Shown here piece after piece: positions 23,164 through 35,902 of a DNA stretch of 64,000 bases. The stretch is from assembly GCA_963920525.1 (NCBI GenBank), contig OY986436.1, positions 95,611,342-95,675,341 on the forward strand, read 5' to 3'. Under the pieces are notes generated by a model, which had not been told where the DNA came from, did not search any database, and saw only the letters and a program-made list of their open reading frames with translations. This DNA is from Dichetophora obliterata (taxonomy: Eukaryota > Arthropoda > Insecta > Diptera > Sciomyzidae). Both the position numbers and the translations under genes were made by a program. The stretch's first letter is position 1. Each line of letters begins with the position of its first letter.

Positions 23164-24127
23164 TTATCTGGTAGAAGACACAGCTTCACGAGTTGTTTCC
23201 ACAGCATCATGCAGTTCATCCAGACTGCTGATGCAGATGCTATCTGCATTTTTCTCCATCCTAATGTGTACCCAGCCACGAAAAGTAAACGCATTATATA
23301 AATACTTTTGGCGTTTAAGAGTAATTGCAGCTTCTAAAATTTTACGAGGGTACGCTGAGGCTTTCGTGGATGTATATATTGTTATCAGAGTCAATCCCTG
23401 CATTTCTAAGATTAACTGCTGATTTTGTTCTTCTTCGATATTTTCCAAATTCTTTGAGAACCCGATTGCGATCAAAGGCAGAAAAGAATTTAATAATAAT
23501 AAGAGAGTTTGAGTTTTGCAAATTCTGTTTGACTCTAAAAATGTCTCTTATGTGCGGTGGTTGAAACTCAATATAGATGCAGATTCTATTGAAGACGCTT
23601 TTAAGGTTTTCTTCTTTTGTGAATGGCACTCCAAATAGAACAGCATCAGATGAAATGTCAGAGATGGTGGGACTCGTTATGTTATCGCTACTTTGTTGCG
23701 CGGGCAATTTCTCAAGCTCCCCGATTCTAGCCGTCAGAGCACGAAGTTTGCTATCAAGCGAGAGTAGGCTGTTTTCAAATAGACTGAAGTTTGTTTTTAT
23801 TTTAATGGCTTCAGTATTAATTTTGGTTTCAAGCTTTTTTTCAAGACACACAATCTCTTCTGAGAGGCGCTTAAATGCAGTGTTATTATGCTGAATAAGC
23901 CGATCCTCCAGCTGACGAATCTCAGTTTTCATATAATTACTCAAGCGCTCTTCCATTTCTTGGAGGTAAGAGCGCAGAGATTGAGATATTGTATTAGCAC
24001 CCTCAGACTTAGCCGTGCCATCGCTTTTGTTTTTATTGTGGTTTGAGTGCTGCAGAAGTTGTTGACGTGTCAATCGGGGGGACGGTGTCATTGATTTGCA
24101 AAGATGAACTGCAGCGATGCACCGCAA
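23164..24127 (-). pseudogene. LINE ORF1: coiled coil, RRM-like and FP25-like domains, frameshifted
   Basis: The first frame (24127-23342) begins near MTPSPRLTRQQLLQ, has a long coiled coil (LRSYLQEMEERLSNYMKTEI through LRALTARIGELEKL, about residues 50-140) and an RRM-like part (VLFGVPFTKEENLKSVF to LIIIKFFSAFDRNRVLKEFG). A slip near 23390 shifts to the frame 23475-23164, which carries the C-terminal domain resembling baculovirus FP25-type ORF1 ends (AYPRKILEAAITLKRQKYLY, then FRGWVHIRMEKNADSICISS). ORF1 proteins of this kind bind the LINE RNA. The slip makes the copy defective. Confidence 0.75.
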
Positions 24128-24289
24128 GCGAACGCAAAAGAAGCAAACAAAAATACAGGTCAGCAGTAAACAAAAACTGCAGCAGACTATGAGTGGCAGC
24201 GGTGTTGGTGGGGGTTACAAGCTCACGCACAGAAGAAACAGAGAGCAAATGATAGCGAGACGAGAAAAATGTGACCCGTAAAATTCCCT

Positions 24290-25442
24290 GAATAGAGGGA
24301 GGCTCTTCAAGCTAGTCTTCCTAATGTTTAGTTCCAATATTTTCTCCATTGTCTTTAAAAAGAAGCAACTTAGGCTGATCGGTCTGTACGATGTAGGCAA
24401 TTGTTCGGGCTTTTTACCCACCTTTGTTATAAAAACGACCTTAACCTTTGTCCATTCGCGAAGAATGTGGCCTAGCAAAAGGCTGGATTTAAAAATCCGA
24501 GTGAGTGGCGGGACAATGGAATCAATGCCTTGCTGTAGTAGGCACGGGTAGATACCATCAGGTCCCGGAGATTTGTATGGGCTAAATTTAGATATGGCCC
24601 AACGTACACTATCGGACGTAAAAAGTTTACCTGGAAGTTCTTTTTGACCACCTATCACTGAATAGAAAGCCCCATTGTCCGATGGGGTGTCTTCTTCAAA
24701 TACACATCCAGGGAAATGCGTCTGCAGTAAAGGACGATTAGTTTCATCCGAGTTTACAGTGCAGCTTCCATCAGGTTTTAATAGTGTACAGATGCCGTTT
24801 GAATGATCTTTGACTAGTGTCTTCTGCAAACGGGTCAATGCTGGTAGACTATCGATCTTCTCGACAACCTTCTCGTAAACTCTCCACGTGGCACTCTTTG
24901 ATCTTCTCAGCTCAGTGTTGTAATTTGTTAAAGCTTGTTTATATTGGGTCCACTCTCTTGTTTGCTTAGCTTTTTTGTAAAGTTTTCTAGCGTTTTCCCT
25001 GAGCTTGCCCAGCTACTTGTTCGACCAAGGCACTTCCCTGCGGGACCTGATAGTCCTCATCAGGCAGCTTTCGTGGAATGCTAGCGTTAAGTTGGTTTTG
25101 AGTTGTTTGGCCTCAAATTCAAGCTTTTCCCTAGTTACAATGGGTTGAGTTGAGTAATTTAGGTTGAGATTTAGTGTATGCCTAAAGATTTCCCAATTAG
25201 TATTTCTCGGGTTTCTAAAAGAGTTTCAGGTGTCCGTATGTGTCCCCATATCAAACCTAATGTGACTATGGTCAGACATGGAAACTTCCCCTGAGACGAG
25301 TCACCCATAAATAGAGGTTGCCATATTGGAGCTGCAAAAAGTAAGATCTAATAACTCACCTCTAATGATGCTCCTAAAAGTTGGTTCACTACCCCTATTT
25401 ATAATGATAATATTGTTTCTATAAATATAGTCTTAAAGGAAC
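24290..25442 (-). pseudogene. I/R1/Loa-group LINE ORF2: end of endonuclease and N-terminal RT
   Basis: Minus-strand reading from 25442 gives a late endonuclease segment (GELLDLTFCSSNMATSIYG, SMSDHSHIRFDMG near 25260-25350) with stops, then a linker (REVPWSNK, KLYKKAKQTREWTQYKQAL). The RT start follows: SDSVRWAISKFSPYKSPGPD (about 24560-24620), WTKVKVVFITKVGKK and SYRPISLSCFFLKTMEKILE (about 24330-24390). The frame is then lost at about 24290, where the 5' UTR of another LINE begins, so the catalytic YxDD part is missing here. Most of the endonuclease is also deleted between ORF1 and 25440. Confidence 0.8.
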
Positions 25443-26690
25443 TCACCCCTTTGGTGATTTTGCCTCTTTAGAGGAGCACGGTAACTCGTCTATCTTTTCT
25501 GGCACTTGGGCATTTTTGGAGCACTTTAGCTCTTCTGCTGCCTCTTTTGGCGGGATCGCAACCCTTGCCACATTCGCCTCACTTTTGCTCTTGGCCTTGG
25601 GCCTGAACTGCACCCAGTGGAATTTGTAGAAATCCTTGTTTTCCGTCTCTTTGAGCTTCTGTACCGATAACGGATCCATGGCCACGGCCAGCGTGGCATC
25701 GCTGGTTTTCTGGCTTCTGCTCATTACCCTCTAGTTATCCACTGTGAGGTCTTTGTTCTGACCCTCGATCAGCTTGAGGATGTCGCTGGTGGGTGTGTTT
25801 GCGAGCTATGGTAAGTACGCCACGTAGATATGTGGTTTGGGCATGTCTTCCTCTTTAACCACTTTCATTTTCGCGTCTTTCCAGGGCTTTGGGGTTGGCA
25901 CTGCTACCATGAGCCACTCAGCGGTGGATTTACCCTTGTACGTAAACGTCACCCAGCCCGGCTTGAGGGAGCAGACGTCAAATTGAGGCTTGATAGCCCC
26001 CTTGCTCTGCAATCGAATTTTATCCAGAATTGCATTCTGACTGAGCTTCAAATACTCTGTCGTCCAGACTGTGTTGGGGTAGTTATGTGGTATGACTCCA
26101 ACCTTGTAGTTATCCACAACCTCCTTGAAACTGAGCACTTTAGCCCCTTTGTCTTGAGGTTGTTCGCTGGTAGTGGGCACTGCAACCCTGTCTCCGAAGA
26201 TGTTGCTCTCTTCGGAGTAGGTGCCTCGTCTACATTTACAGCTTTACCTAAAGCCACGCTCTTCGGAGGGTTGTTTTTTTGGTGTTGTGCTATCGGATCA
26301 TGCACGCTTAGAGTTCTCCGGGAAAGCATATGGCGCGTTCTTTATGGTAGCCCTAATAGGCTGCTGCGCTAGCTTCCTTGCTTCCGCCAATTCAAAGTCT
26401 TTGCTTAGGAGGACTTTTAGGCGCTTTCGTCCGGCTCCTGAGAGCCTTCTTTTTTCGTGACCCTCCGAGTTACCTCTTTCCGTTGCCGTTGCCGGCTGAG
26501 AGGCCAGCAAAGCCTCCTCATTATCAGTGTTGATGTTAGGAGCACCTAGGTATCCTAGATCCTCATCTAGCTCCGTGACATCCATAAATTCAGCTACGCC
26601 AATTGGACCAGTGCCCACTGAGGCTATAGCTGCAGTAATGGCGTTTTCGGGTTCGCCAACCTCATTTGTTTTTATAGTTGTTGTATCCAT
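25443..26690 (-). pseudogene. LINE ORF1 with DUF4780-like domain, frameshifted
   Basis: Starting at a likely ATG near 26690 (MDTTTIKTNEVGEPE), an acidic N-terminus leads to the motif RLSGAGRKRLKVLLSKDFEL (about 26390-26450), usual in ORF1 proteins of one group of insect LINEs. After slips near 26300 and 26175 the frame 26180-25806 reads VGVIPHNYPNTVWTTEYLKL, DVCSLKPGWVTFTYKGKSTA, EWLMVAVP and KPHIYVAYLP, matching the DUF4780 pattern. After a stop it continues with SDILKLIEGQNKDL and the 25724-25443 frame (KFHWVQFRPK). The breaks make it nonfunctional. Confidence 0.75.
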
Positions 26691-27168
26691 GTAGTTCCCA
26701 CAAGTACGGGGGAGGGGAAGGTCGACCAAGGCGTAGCCCCTTCCGCCTTGGCAGAGCTGATTGAAACCAGAGGTCGCCCAGTATCTGGAGTCCACCGTTA
26801 GAAAACACACTCATGCTGTGCTATTCATCCCATAGGCACGGTTCGTTCTACACCTGGGATTGCGGGTTTTGCTCGAGTTTTCCTCTCTAGATCCGCCATA
26901 TTCAGTAAAAGTAGCGACACCGTGCAGGATGTGGCTCTTCACGACACGTAACTCTTCGTCACTTATGGTCGGTCTTAGACACCAGGTGGTGCCTCTGATC
27001 AGGCAACGAGTACCTAACCTTAATCCCCACACACACAATTCATATTTACTGTAAGATTAGATAGGATTAATATTTTTTGTAAAATCTTCTTAATCCTTTC
27101 ACTTGTTAAGCATTATGAAAACTCTTTTTTATATACGCTTGTATTATAATACCTTTGCAAGATAATAA

Positions 27169-27564
27169 TGGTATTCAATGAACGACGTATATACACTGAA
27201 AGCGTTTTGTTATAAGTTTGCGCTAAGCGCTTACAAGAACCCACCCTGAATGAAAAAATTAAATGGCTTAATTTTATTAAGAAGAAACTGACATCACAAA
27301 ATAATTTTAAACTTTACAGAAATTATAGATCTATTAATGGTGAGTGCATTATACATTTTTTAAATTGTTGAATTTAATTGAAACACTGCTTGTAAAACAA
27401 CAAAAGTAAACCACAGTCGCATAATACGTACTGTATACACCACGTTTTTCTGCCGTAAGCTGCGTATGTTTAATCCCATACAATTTTGTTATTGAAATTA
27501 CGCTGCTATAAACTTAACGAACATACGCTGTTTGCATCGCCAATATGGCGTTTATTGAATACCA
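27169..27564. mobile_element. Candidate MITE with 16 bp inverted ends
   Basis: TGGTATTCAATGAACG at 27169-27184 is matched by the inverted CGTTTATTGAATACCA at 27549-27564 (one mismatch). The interior is AT-rich and non-coding. Target duplication not clear. Confidence 0.5.
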
Positions 27565-27598
27565 CTTCTATTCATCTGCAATAGTGTATAAAAAAAAC

Positions 27599-28755
27599 CA
27601 TAGCTGTTGAATAATGATTACTAATCTTACATTAGGGGTCGTCCATAAACTACGTTACTGATTTTCCGGTTTTTTTTACCCCCTCCCCCTGCGTTACTTT
27701 TCGTAGTGCTTTTCAAAACACCTCCCCCCCCCCATAAAGTAACGTGACATATGAAATTAATTCATTCGAGTGATTATATATTTTGACTAGCTCTGAAAAT
27801 TTTTACTAGTATTAGTGACTAGTATGACTAGATACATTAAAGGAACAATTGGAAAAAAATCAATAATAAATATCATCTGTAAAAGCTTTTCCATCTGCGA
27901 TCCAAGATTCGATGCTCTCAATCACTGGTATAGAAGAAGCTGGTAGCTTTGTTGAGGATTCTTCAAAATAGAATTTTTCATTGGATTCTATGTCGACCCA
28001 TTCAGGTGAATCCTCATTTCTAACTCAAAGAAATTCACCTGGTCTTTGACAGAGTACCCTTAAAGGCTGCACCCGAGCTGCACCAAGTTCTGTGTTTTTG
28101 TGTAAATGCTTTCTGAAAATTGATTTATTCAAATAGTATTTTTTATTCCGATTTATTGTAAACGATATAATCCAAACTTATGACAATTCATAGAAGTTTT
28201 AAAAACGAAATACAAGCCGCAGGTAGGACACGACCTTGAACCGATTTCTTCTTTCTGAGAACGACAGTACATGTCATACGGTATCTCCTTTGATCAAGAA
28301 CATTCAGGCCTTAACGTCAAAGCCTGTCGCAAAAGCAAAGACCCAAATTTTTCAGACGCGTGCTGAGATGGTGAAGGAATACCAAAAGGTTCCTGTGTCG
28401 AGGGAAAAGGTGGTGGAAGAAATCGTTGAAACAAAAGTTAACCATCAATTTAGACGATCAAACATAAACATGTAAGGTTAAAAATTTTTGAAATGATTGT
28501 GTTATTAATTAGAGGTTTTTCGTCGATTTTTTAATTTTTGGTAACGTTACAATATCTAAACACCTCCCCGCCCCCTACCGTTACTTATCGTAGAGCATTT
28601 CAAAACCCCTCCCCCCTAAATTGGTAACGTAGTTTATGGACGACCCCTTAGTAATTCGATAATTTTTATTAAATTAAGATGAAACAATTATTATAGTTGT
28701 TTTTTAAAACGAAACCTAACTGATTACTAATCGCAATTACAATTCAACAGCCATG
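27599..28755. repeat. Outer inverted repeat around the TTA element
   Basis: CATAGCTGTTGAAT at 27599-27612 is inverted at 28742-28755 (one difference), with GATTACTAAT blocks just inside each. A small hairpin MITE of about 140 bp seems to have been the target of the 1 kb TTA element. Confidence 0.55.
27635..28647. mobile_element. Non-autonomous DNA transposon, TTA target duplication
   Basis: The ends are inverted: GGGGTCGTCCATAAACTACG at 27635 and its complement ending at 28647. TTA lies on both sides (27632-27634, 28648-28650). Subterminal blocks are also inverted (CACCTCCCC and CGTTACTTWTCGTAG near 27690-27740 and 28560-28610). A 3 bp TTA/TAA target is usual for PIF/Harbinger, but the TIR wording is not enough to assign a superfamily. 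An open frame of 79 codons (28236-28475) matches nothing I know. Confidence 0.75.
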
Positions 28756-28849
28756 ATAGAAACAAAGAAAAAATAAATGGTTTTTCAATTATACATTATA
28801 TGGAAATACTAGAAAATGACAGGTTGCAAAAATATATATATAATACTTG

Positions 28850-30371
28850 TTAGTTGTCTGCAGCACGTAGCTCTATTGAGTTAAGCAGCTCGTTGACTTG
28901 AAGCAAATTTAAAATCCCATCCTTTTCATCGAGCATAACAATCTTTGCCACAGGAACATCCACGTTAATAAGCTTAAATGATTTAACTCTACCAGTCTTA
29001 AAGAGCTTACGACAAACAAAATGAAGTTTTGCAGCATTCAGATAAATTCTTGAGTTGATGTCCGTTTGGAGGATCTGACTTAGTATTCAGCCCTATTCCA
29101 GAATCCGTCGAAATGAAATTCCGAACGTACACGTAACACTACGCTACGAATACGACAAATTTGCTATTCCAAATTCTGAACGTATCTTTAGAACTTGCTT
29201 TCGGGAGTTCGAAAACAACTGATTTTAACAGCAAACAAATAAATAAAAAGAAAAATTTAAAAACTGAAGTGTTTTTGATCGACATTGTATTTTTTAGCTG
29301 TGATTTTAAATGGATTTTATTGCAATTGCAATGAAATCGATTTTAAATGGAAGATTTCTCACAAACAGAATCAATGAAAATTCATCGAAGAATATTGCGA
29401 GAATATATCAACTCTTTGGAAATGGATTACGAAATGTAGGAAATGCAATTAATAAATTTCAACTAACATATTCACATGCTTAAAAGAAAATACTTTACCT
29501 ATATTTACCAAAAATTAATTAAAAGTTTTATTTTGCGACCTAATTCTATGAAAATTTAATTGTTTTCTTTTGTCGTAAACAAATCCGTAGAGGCAAAGCT
29601 TTCGTGAAAAAATCCGAAAAACAGCTGTCAAAAGCTGATGCGTTCGGATTGTGGAATAGCAATGCTACGAATGTTCGAATACGATGTAATGATTCGGATT
29701 GTAGAATACGACATTACGAATCCAAAAGAAAATTTACGCTACGGCGGATTCTGGAATAGGGCTGATTAGGTCACGTTTTTCATGGCATTTCCTTATAATT
29801 GCATCCCTCTTTTGTATACAGTTCAGCTTGACAAGAATAGTATTCTTGTTGCGAATGAAAGCACAGAAATTTACATCAGAAGCTGTGCACTCAACGTCAT
29901 AAATCTTTGCAATTTTTATAGATAAATTATAAAACTCCTCCTTTACAAGCTGAGCTGGTATGCCACTGATGATGATATCACCTCGATTAATTTGTCTGCG
30001 CAGACTATTATTGTCAGCTTCTAATTTAGCAATTTTAACTAAGGTGTTCTCTTCAACGCATTTAACCTTAGCTAAATATATATTCAACTAAATATTTCAT
30101 CCTTGATAGTGGTAAGCTGCTATGTAACATCTTGAGCTATTTGTTCAGACAAGCGTCGCTCCATATTGACCAGTCTAGTGGCTATTTCATCTTGATCTGT
30201 GTTGTTGCGTGCTGGTGGTGAGCTGGTACACCATTACAGCATTACAGCAGTGACTTGGGGTGTAATTTCCATAGCTCAAGAAGGGAGAAAATATTGTCCA
30301 CACATTCCACAATTACATGATCCAGTTGACTTGGTGCAGTTGGCTTTGCAATGAAAACATACAAGTGGCAT
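28850..30371 (-). pseudogene. LINE ORF1 (PHD-like finger, coiled coil, FP25-like end), split by a MITE
   Basis: From ATG 30369-30371 the product begins MPLVCFHCKANCTKSTGS with CNCGMCGQYF, a Cys-rich PHD-like finger. It breaks at a TGA and slips through a coiled-coil linker. The frame 30087-29768 then gives KLEADNNSLRRQINRGDIII, SGIPAQLVKEEFYNL, KIYDVECTASDVNFCAFIRN and LVKLNCIQKRDAIIRKCHEK (RRM-like). A MITE interrupts at 29088-29764. Beyond it, the same frame resumes with QILQTDINSRIYLNAAKLHF and VCRKLFKTGRVKSFKLINVD, ending at TAA 28850-28852. Removing the MITE with one ATT copy gives one continuous frame across the site. ORF2 is not seen downstream. Confidence 0.75.
29088..29764. mobile_element. 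MITE family M1, copy 1 (677 bp), ATT target duplication
   Basis: The ends are CAGCCCTATTCCAGAATCCG at 29088 and its complement ending at 29764. ATT lies at 29085-29087 and 29765-29767. The interior is AT-rich, with subterminal CGAAC/GTTCG-rich inverted blocks. A second copy in inverted orientation lies at 57482-58163, also flanked by ATT. It encodes no transposase. Confidence 0.85.
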
Positions 30372-30534
30372 TTTGTTGTTTTAATCAAGTACACTCCAGA
30401 AAAAAGTAATACAGCAGAGCTCACTAAACGCACTGTAGCTCCAGCTATAATCGCCAACAGCAGCACCTAATCTTGATATGTTTACCCGCAACACGTTTCA
30501 AGCAAGTTTGTCCTATTACATTGATTAATAATAA

Positions 30535-30690
30535 CATGAATTAAATTGCGAGCTTTAGATCAAGTAAGTTTTTAAGAAACAGTCTGTCTAGTCAGCTAAG
30601 TGATTGACTCTATACAGAGTTGTTGTTGTTGTTGTTGCCTTCTTAAAAACTTAATTGATCTAAAGCTCGCAATTTAATTCATGTTATAAT
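30535..30690. repeat. Hairpin (foldback) repeat
   Basis: CATGAATTAAATTGCGAGCT at 30536 and onward to about 30580 is inverted at 30640-30685, around a core with CAGTCTGTCTAGTCAGCTAA and a GTT microsatellite. No product. Confidence 0.65.
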
Positions 30691-31262
30691 ATAATAGATC
30701 ATTAAACTAATTAACTAACTATGGCGGAGCACGGCCAAATAAGTTTAATTAATGTGAAATTAATTAAATAATCTAATAATTGAACATTTGGTTGTGAAAA
30801 TAGCAACCTTTCAGTTAGAAAACTAGCTTCTGGTGAAGCAAAAAACTCGCTTAATTTCTATGGTGCATTTCGACAAACTGTCGAACACCAATGAATATTG
30901 AAATAAATAAAGAAGCAACTAGAAAGATAGCAGCCTTGGTAGAGTTGATGGCGGTATCTGTAAATAGCCTACCGCTTTGAAATGTCATATGATTAGCAGC
31001 CATACAATTCAAGAGAATACAAGCCATACAAATGAATTCCAAAATCTGCGCAGTCATATACTAACTCAAACAGTGAGTTGATCACAGCTTAATCACTCAA
31101 AGACTACTGAAGAGGAAAATGTAGCGATTTCCGAAACAGACTGTCTAGTCAGCTAAGTTATTGACTCTATACAGAGTTGTTGTTGCCTTCTTAAAAACTT
31201 TCTTGATCTAAAGCTCGCAATTTAATTCATGCTATAATCTAATAGATCATTAAACTAATTAA
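30575..31262 (+). repeat. Pair of direct repeats (~135 bp) flanking a 420 bp segment
   Basis: 30578-30715 and 31135-31262 share ACAGWCTGTCTAGTCAGCTA, TTGACTCTATACAGAGTTGT, GCCTTCTTAAAAACTT and CTAAAGCTCGCAATTTAATT, differing by a few bases and the length of a GTT run. They bracket 30716-31134, which holds a small minus-strand ORF. They could be termini of a retroelement remnant or a local duplication. Confidence 0.6.
30851..31057 (-). CDS. Small hydrophobic ORF, function unknown
   Basis: 68 codons between the direct repeats at 30578 and 31135. Two hydrophobic segments (ILEFICMACILLNCMAA, about residues 5-21, and AAIFLVASLFISIFIGV, about 42-58) are separated by a polar loop, and the tail VEMHHRN is basic. 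This could be a two-span membrane peptide or an exon of a larger membrane protein, but no homology is recognised and chance is not excluded. Confidence 0.25.
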   Translation of the reverse strand: MTAQILEFICMACILLNCMAANHMTFQSGRLFTDTAINSTKAAIFLVASLFISIFIGVRQFVEMHHRN

Positions 31263-32614
31263 TTAATTAATATTTTGTTTGTTGATATTAATTAATAACA
31301 AATTTGTTGAAGAATAACACAGCAATAGCAATTTGCAACAACAACACAATAGCCTCAGCTATAAGTAAAGCTGACAGACAGAGGCACACTCAGCGTTGCC
31401 ATATGGTCCGATATATCGGATATGTTACGATTTTAATACTTGAATCCGACGTTCCGATATTTGACCAAAATTCTTCAAAATGTTACGATTTCAGAAAAAG
31501 TAGATCCGATGTCCGATTTTGCATATATTTTTATATACATATATATATGAAAAAAAAATTAGTATAATAAAATTGATGGCAACTTTAAAATAAAAATATG
31601 CGATGGTTCTTCTGCATTTCCAATAATGGGAAACTTCATTTTTGAATTGTTGAGCTTACCGAATTCCTCAGCTAACGTTGGCGAATTTTTAGTCAAATAA
31701 ATATTAATAAAAGTTCGCAATAGAATAGAGTTAGATACAATGAAAGGAACTCTGAATACAAAAGATTATGTGCGAATGAAATCTTTAAACTGTTTTAGTC
31801 TTGAAATTGATAATTGATAAATTGATAAGCAATGTATATATGACTTCGAAAAAATTATATTTTTGTATACATATTTTTTTCCCTAAAATCTAATTTTTTG
31901 CAGTTTTTGCTGGCTTAAAACAACAACATTTTTTCGTTAATTTACTTGGAGCAAAAACTTTACATTTATAGAGTTAAAATTGTAAAATTATGTTTTATAG
32001 CTCTATGTATTTCATTTTTACCGATTTAAGAGATCTACATTAAACCAAACTGTGTTGCAAATGTATTTAATTTGATTTTTACTCTTCGTTTGTGTGTTCA
32101 AAAATATTTTCAAAATGTAATTTATTATAATATGTTTTCTATATTTATAATGATTATTGAATAACTCTTTTGAAAAAATGTGCTTTATTTAAATAAACAA
32201 ACCTTAAATATACGTCAAACGTCTAATAAAATGCAATATTTTATTTGTCTTCTTTGTTGTTAAATGCGACTGAAAATTTCTTAGTTCTTGTTTTCAGAGT
32301 TTCACAATTACGACGAGAAATCCGACGAGCAGAGTGCGAAAGTTACGCTGTAAAATTTTTTCATGGCAACACTGGGCACACTCCTTTATTAGTACCAGCT
32401 TTTAAAATGCAGCTCAGAAGTATAACGTCACTTTATTTTTTTCTTTTATTAAATTTTATATTGAAATTACATCAACATTAAATTAAATTATTTCAACATT
32501 AAATTAGATTTTTACCGCAAGTTATTAATTAAAATATGAAGACGACCAAAACTTTGACGTTCACTCTTTCGCCATCGTTGCCAGTTTTTTTGTTTTTTTC
32601 CTAATTAATTCCAA
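31263..32614. other. AT-rich intergenic stretch
   Basis: No gene supported. A short block with repeated TCCGAT/TTACGATTT words lies at 31405-31520. Nothing else noticed. Confidence 0.4.
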
Positions 32615-33210
32615 ATAAATTCTAGTTTTTGACAGTTTTAAAATCGTTTATTGAGCTTTAGGTCAGGTTAGAACAATTAATTGCTATAACTAATTTTTCC
32701 AAATAAACAACAACAACGTTTTCAAGGTTTGCAAAATCTCAAAACAACTTCAGTAACCATGCATTGTTAGTGGAAGAATTCTAACAGACTTCAGTTGGAC
32801 TCCATAATAATAACTTTAGCATTAAAACTAAAGTAACGCAAAAATACAACAACAACAGGAAAATATGAAAGGAGAAAAACTGAGAAATTGATCTCATTGC
32901 CTCTGTAGTGTAGAGCGCTAATGCGCTTGCACGGTGTATCACAAAGATTTCTGATGAAAAGCCTGTAGCAGGGCCGAAATTGCAATAAAATCCGCTAGTG
33001 ATGTTTTCCTTTACATATTGAAAACGTTGTTGTTGTTGTTGTTGTTGCTTTGGAAAAATTAGTTAGAGCAATTCATTGTTCTTACCTGACCTAAAGTTCA
33101 ATAAACGATTTTAAAACTATCGAACAACTAGAATTTGTATTTAAAATCAAGTATGATTTAAACTATCAAACACTTAGAATTTGTATTTAAATCATATAAA
33201 ATCAACATAA
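32615..33210. mobile_element. Inverted, more complete copy of the TIR/tRNA-like repeat family
   Basis: 32615-32686 (with GTTTATTGAGCTTTAGGTCA) is inverted at 33070-33144, and outer family sequence continues to about 33207. Internal blocks match the array at 720-2615 in opposite orientation. A tRNA-like stretch on the plus strand (32891-32940) contains TGTAGTGTAGAGCGCTAATG, an A-box-like layout. GTT microsatellite at 33027. It encodes no protein. Confidence 0.75.
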
Positions 33211-33219
33211 TAAATAACA

Positions 33220-35430
<2,211 letters not shown>

Positions 35431-35433
<3 letters not shown>

Positions 35434-35622
35434 CATATTAAATATGAGAACCAAGATAATAACCACTCAACGAACTCAACATATAGTGGATCCGTTTCTG
35501 TAGGTTTTACCAGTAGTTTATTGATGTCAGATAGTAAAAGTTCCGAAAAGTTGAGCTCATCGCTTGAAGAAGACCTGGTGAAAGTTAGTCTCAGACATAA
35601 CGACAAGGAACACATCACCTAA
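35431..35622 (+). other. In-frame open extension after TGA-C (possible stop readthrough)
   Basis: The TGA that ends the TMEM184 frame is followed by C, and the same frame stays open for 62 codons to TAA at 35620-35622. The extension is polar and Ser-rich (STYSGSVSVGFTSSLLMSDS, SSEKLSSSLEEDLVKVSLRH), similar in composition to the tail before the stop. TGA-C is the leaky context known in Drosophila readthrough genes. A recent nonsense change of a Trp codon is the alternative. Confidence 0.45.
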
Positions 35623-35896
35623 TTTTCAAAGAAAGTTATTATTTTATTTCAAATATGTTATAATTTTTATATATTTTATTTATATAAACTATTATTGTCT
35701 GTTAATTTAATGTTGGTATATTATTATTAACACAATATATTATTTGTTCATTTGCTCTTATTTCAATGTTGTCCATAAAGTTAAATTGATTATTTTCGCT
35801 ATGCAATTTGACGAAAGTCATATTTAAATTTATAAAAAATAATACTTCTCTGTGTTAATATGCATAAGATCTTATACTCGTATAAAAAAGTAAGAT

Positions 35897-35902
35897 AATA
35901 AA
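35897..35902 (+). promoter_or_regulatory. Candidate polyadenylation signal
   Basis: AATAAA about 275 bp after the second stop of the TMEM184 frame, in AT-rich sequence consistent with a 3' UTR. Confidence 0.45.

Larger units (their letters stand above)
21247..24290 (-). mobile_element. Jockey-group LINE, 5' part only (ORF1 and part of the endonuclease)
   Basis: Reading on the minus strand from about 24290: a 5' UTR, ORF1 (24127-23164), the start of an endonuclease ORF (22951-22642), a mariner inserted at TA (21355-22641), then about 108 bp more coding-like sequence (21354-21247) before the foldback element cuts it. Its 5' end adjoins the RT of a different LINE at about 24290, which suggests insertion into that LINE. 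RT is absent. Confidence 0.7.
24290..27050 (-). mobile_element. 5' half of an I/R1/Loa-group LINE
   Basis: 5' UTR (about 27050-26691), ORF1 and the first part of ORF2 follow in order on the minus strand. The element is cut at 24290 by another LINE. The missing RT core, RNase H and 3' end are of the same kind as the fragment at 11660-12656 on the same strand, so both may be halves of one copy separated by nested insertions. Confidence 0.65.

Noticed and set aside
25830..26372. 180-codon plus-strand ORF
   Set aside because: Antisense to the readable DUF4780-like LINE ORF1; no motif in the plus frame.
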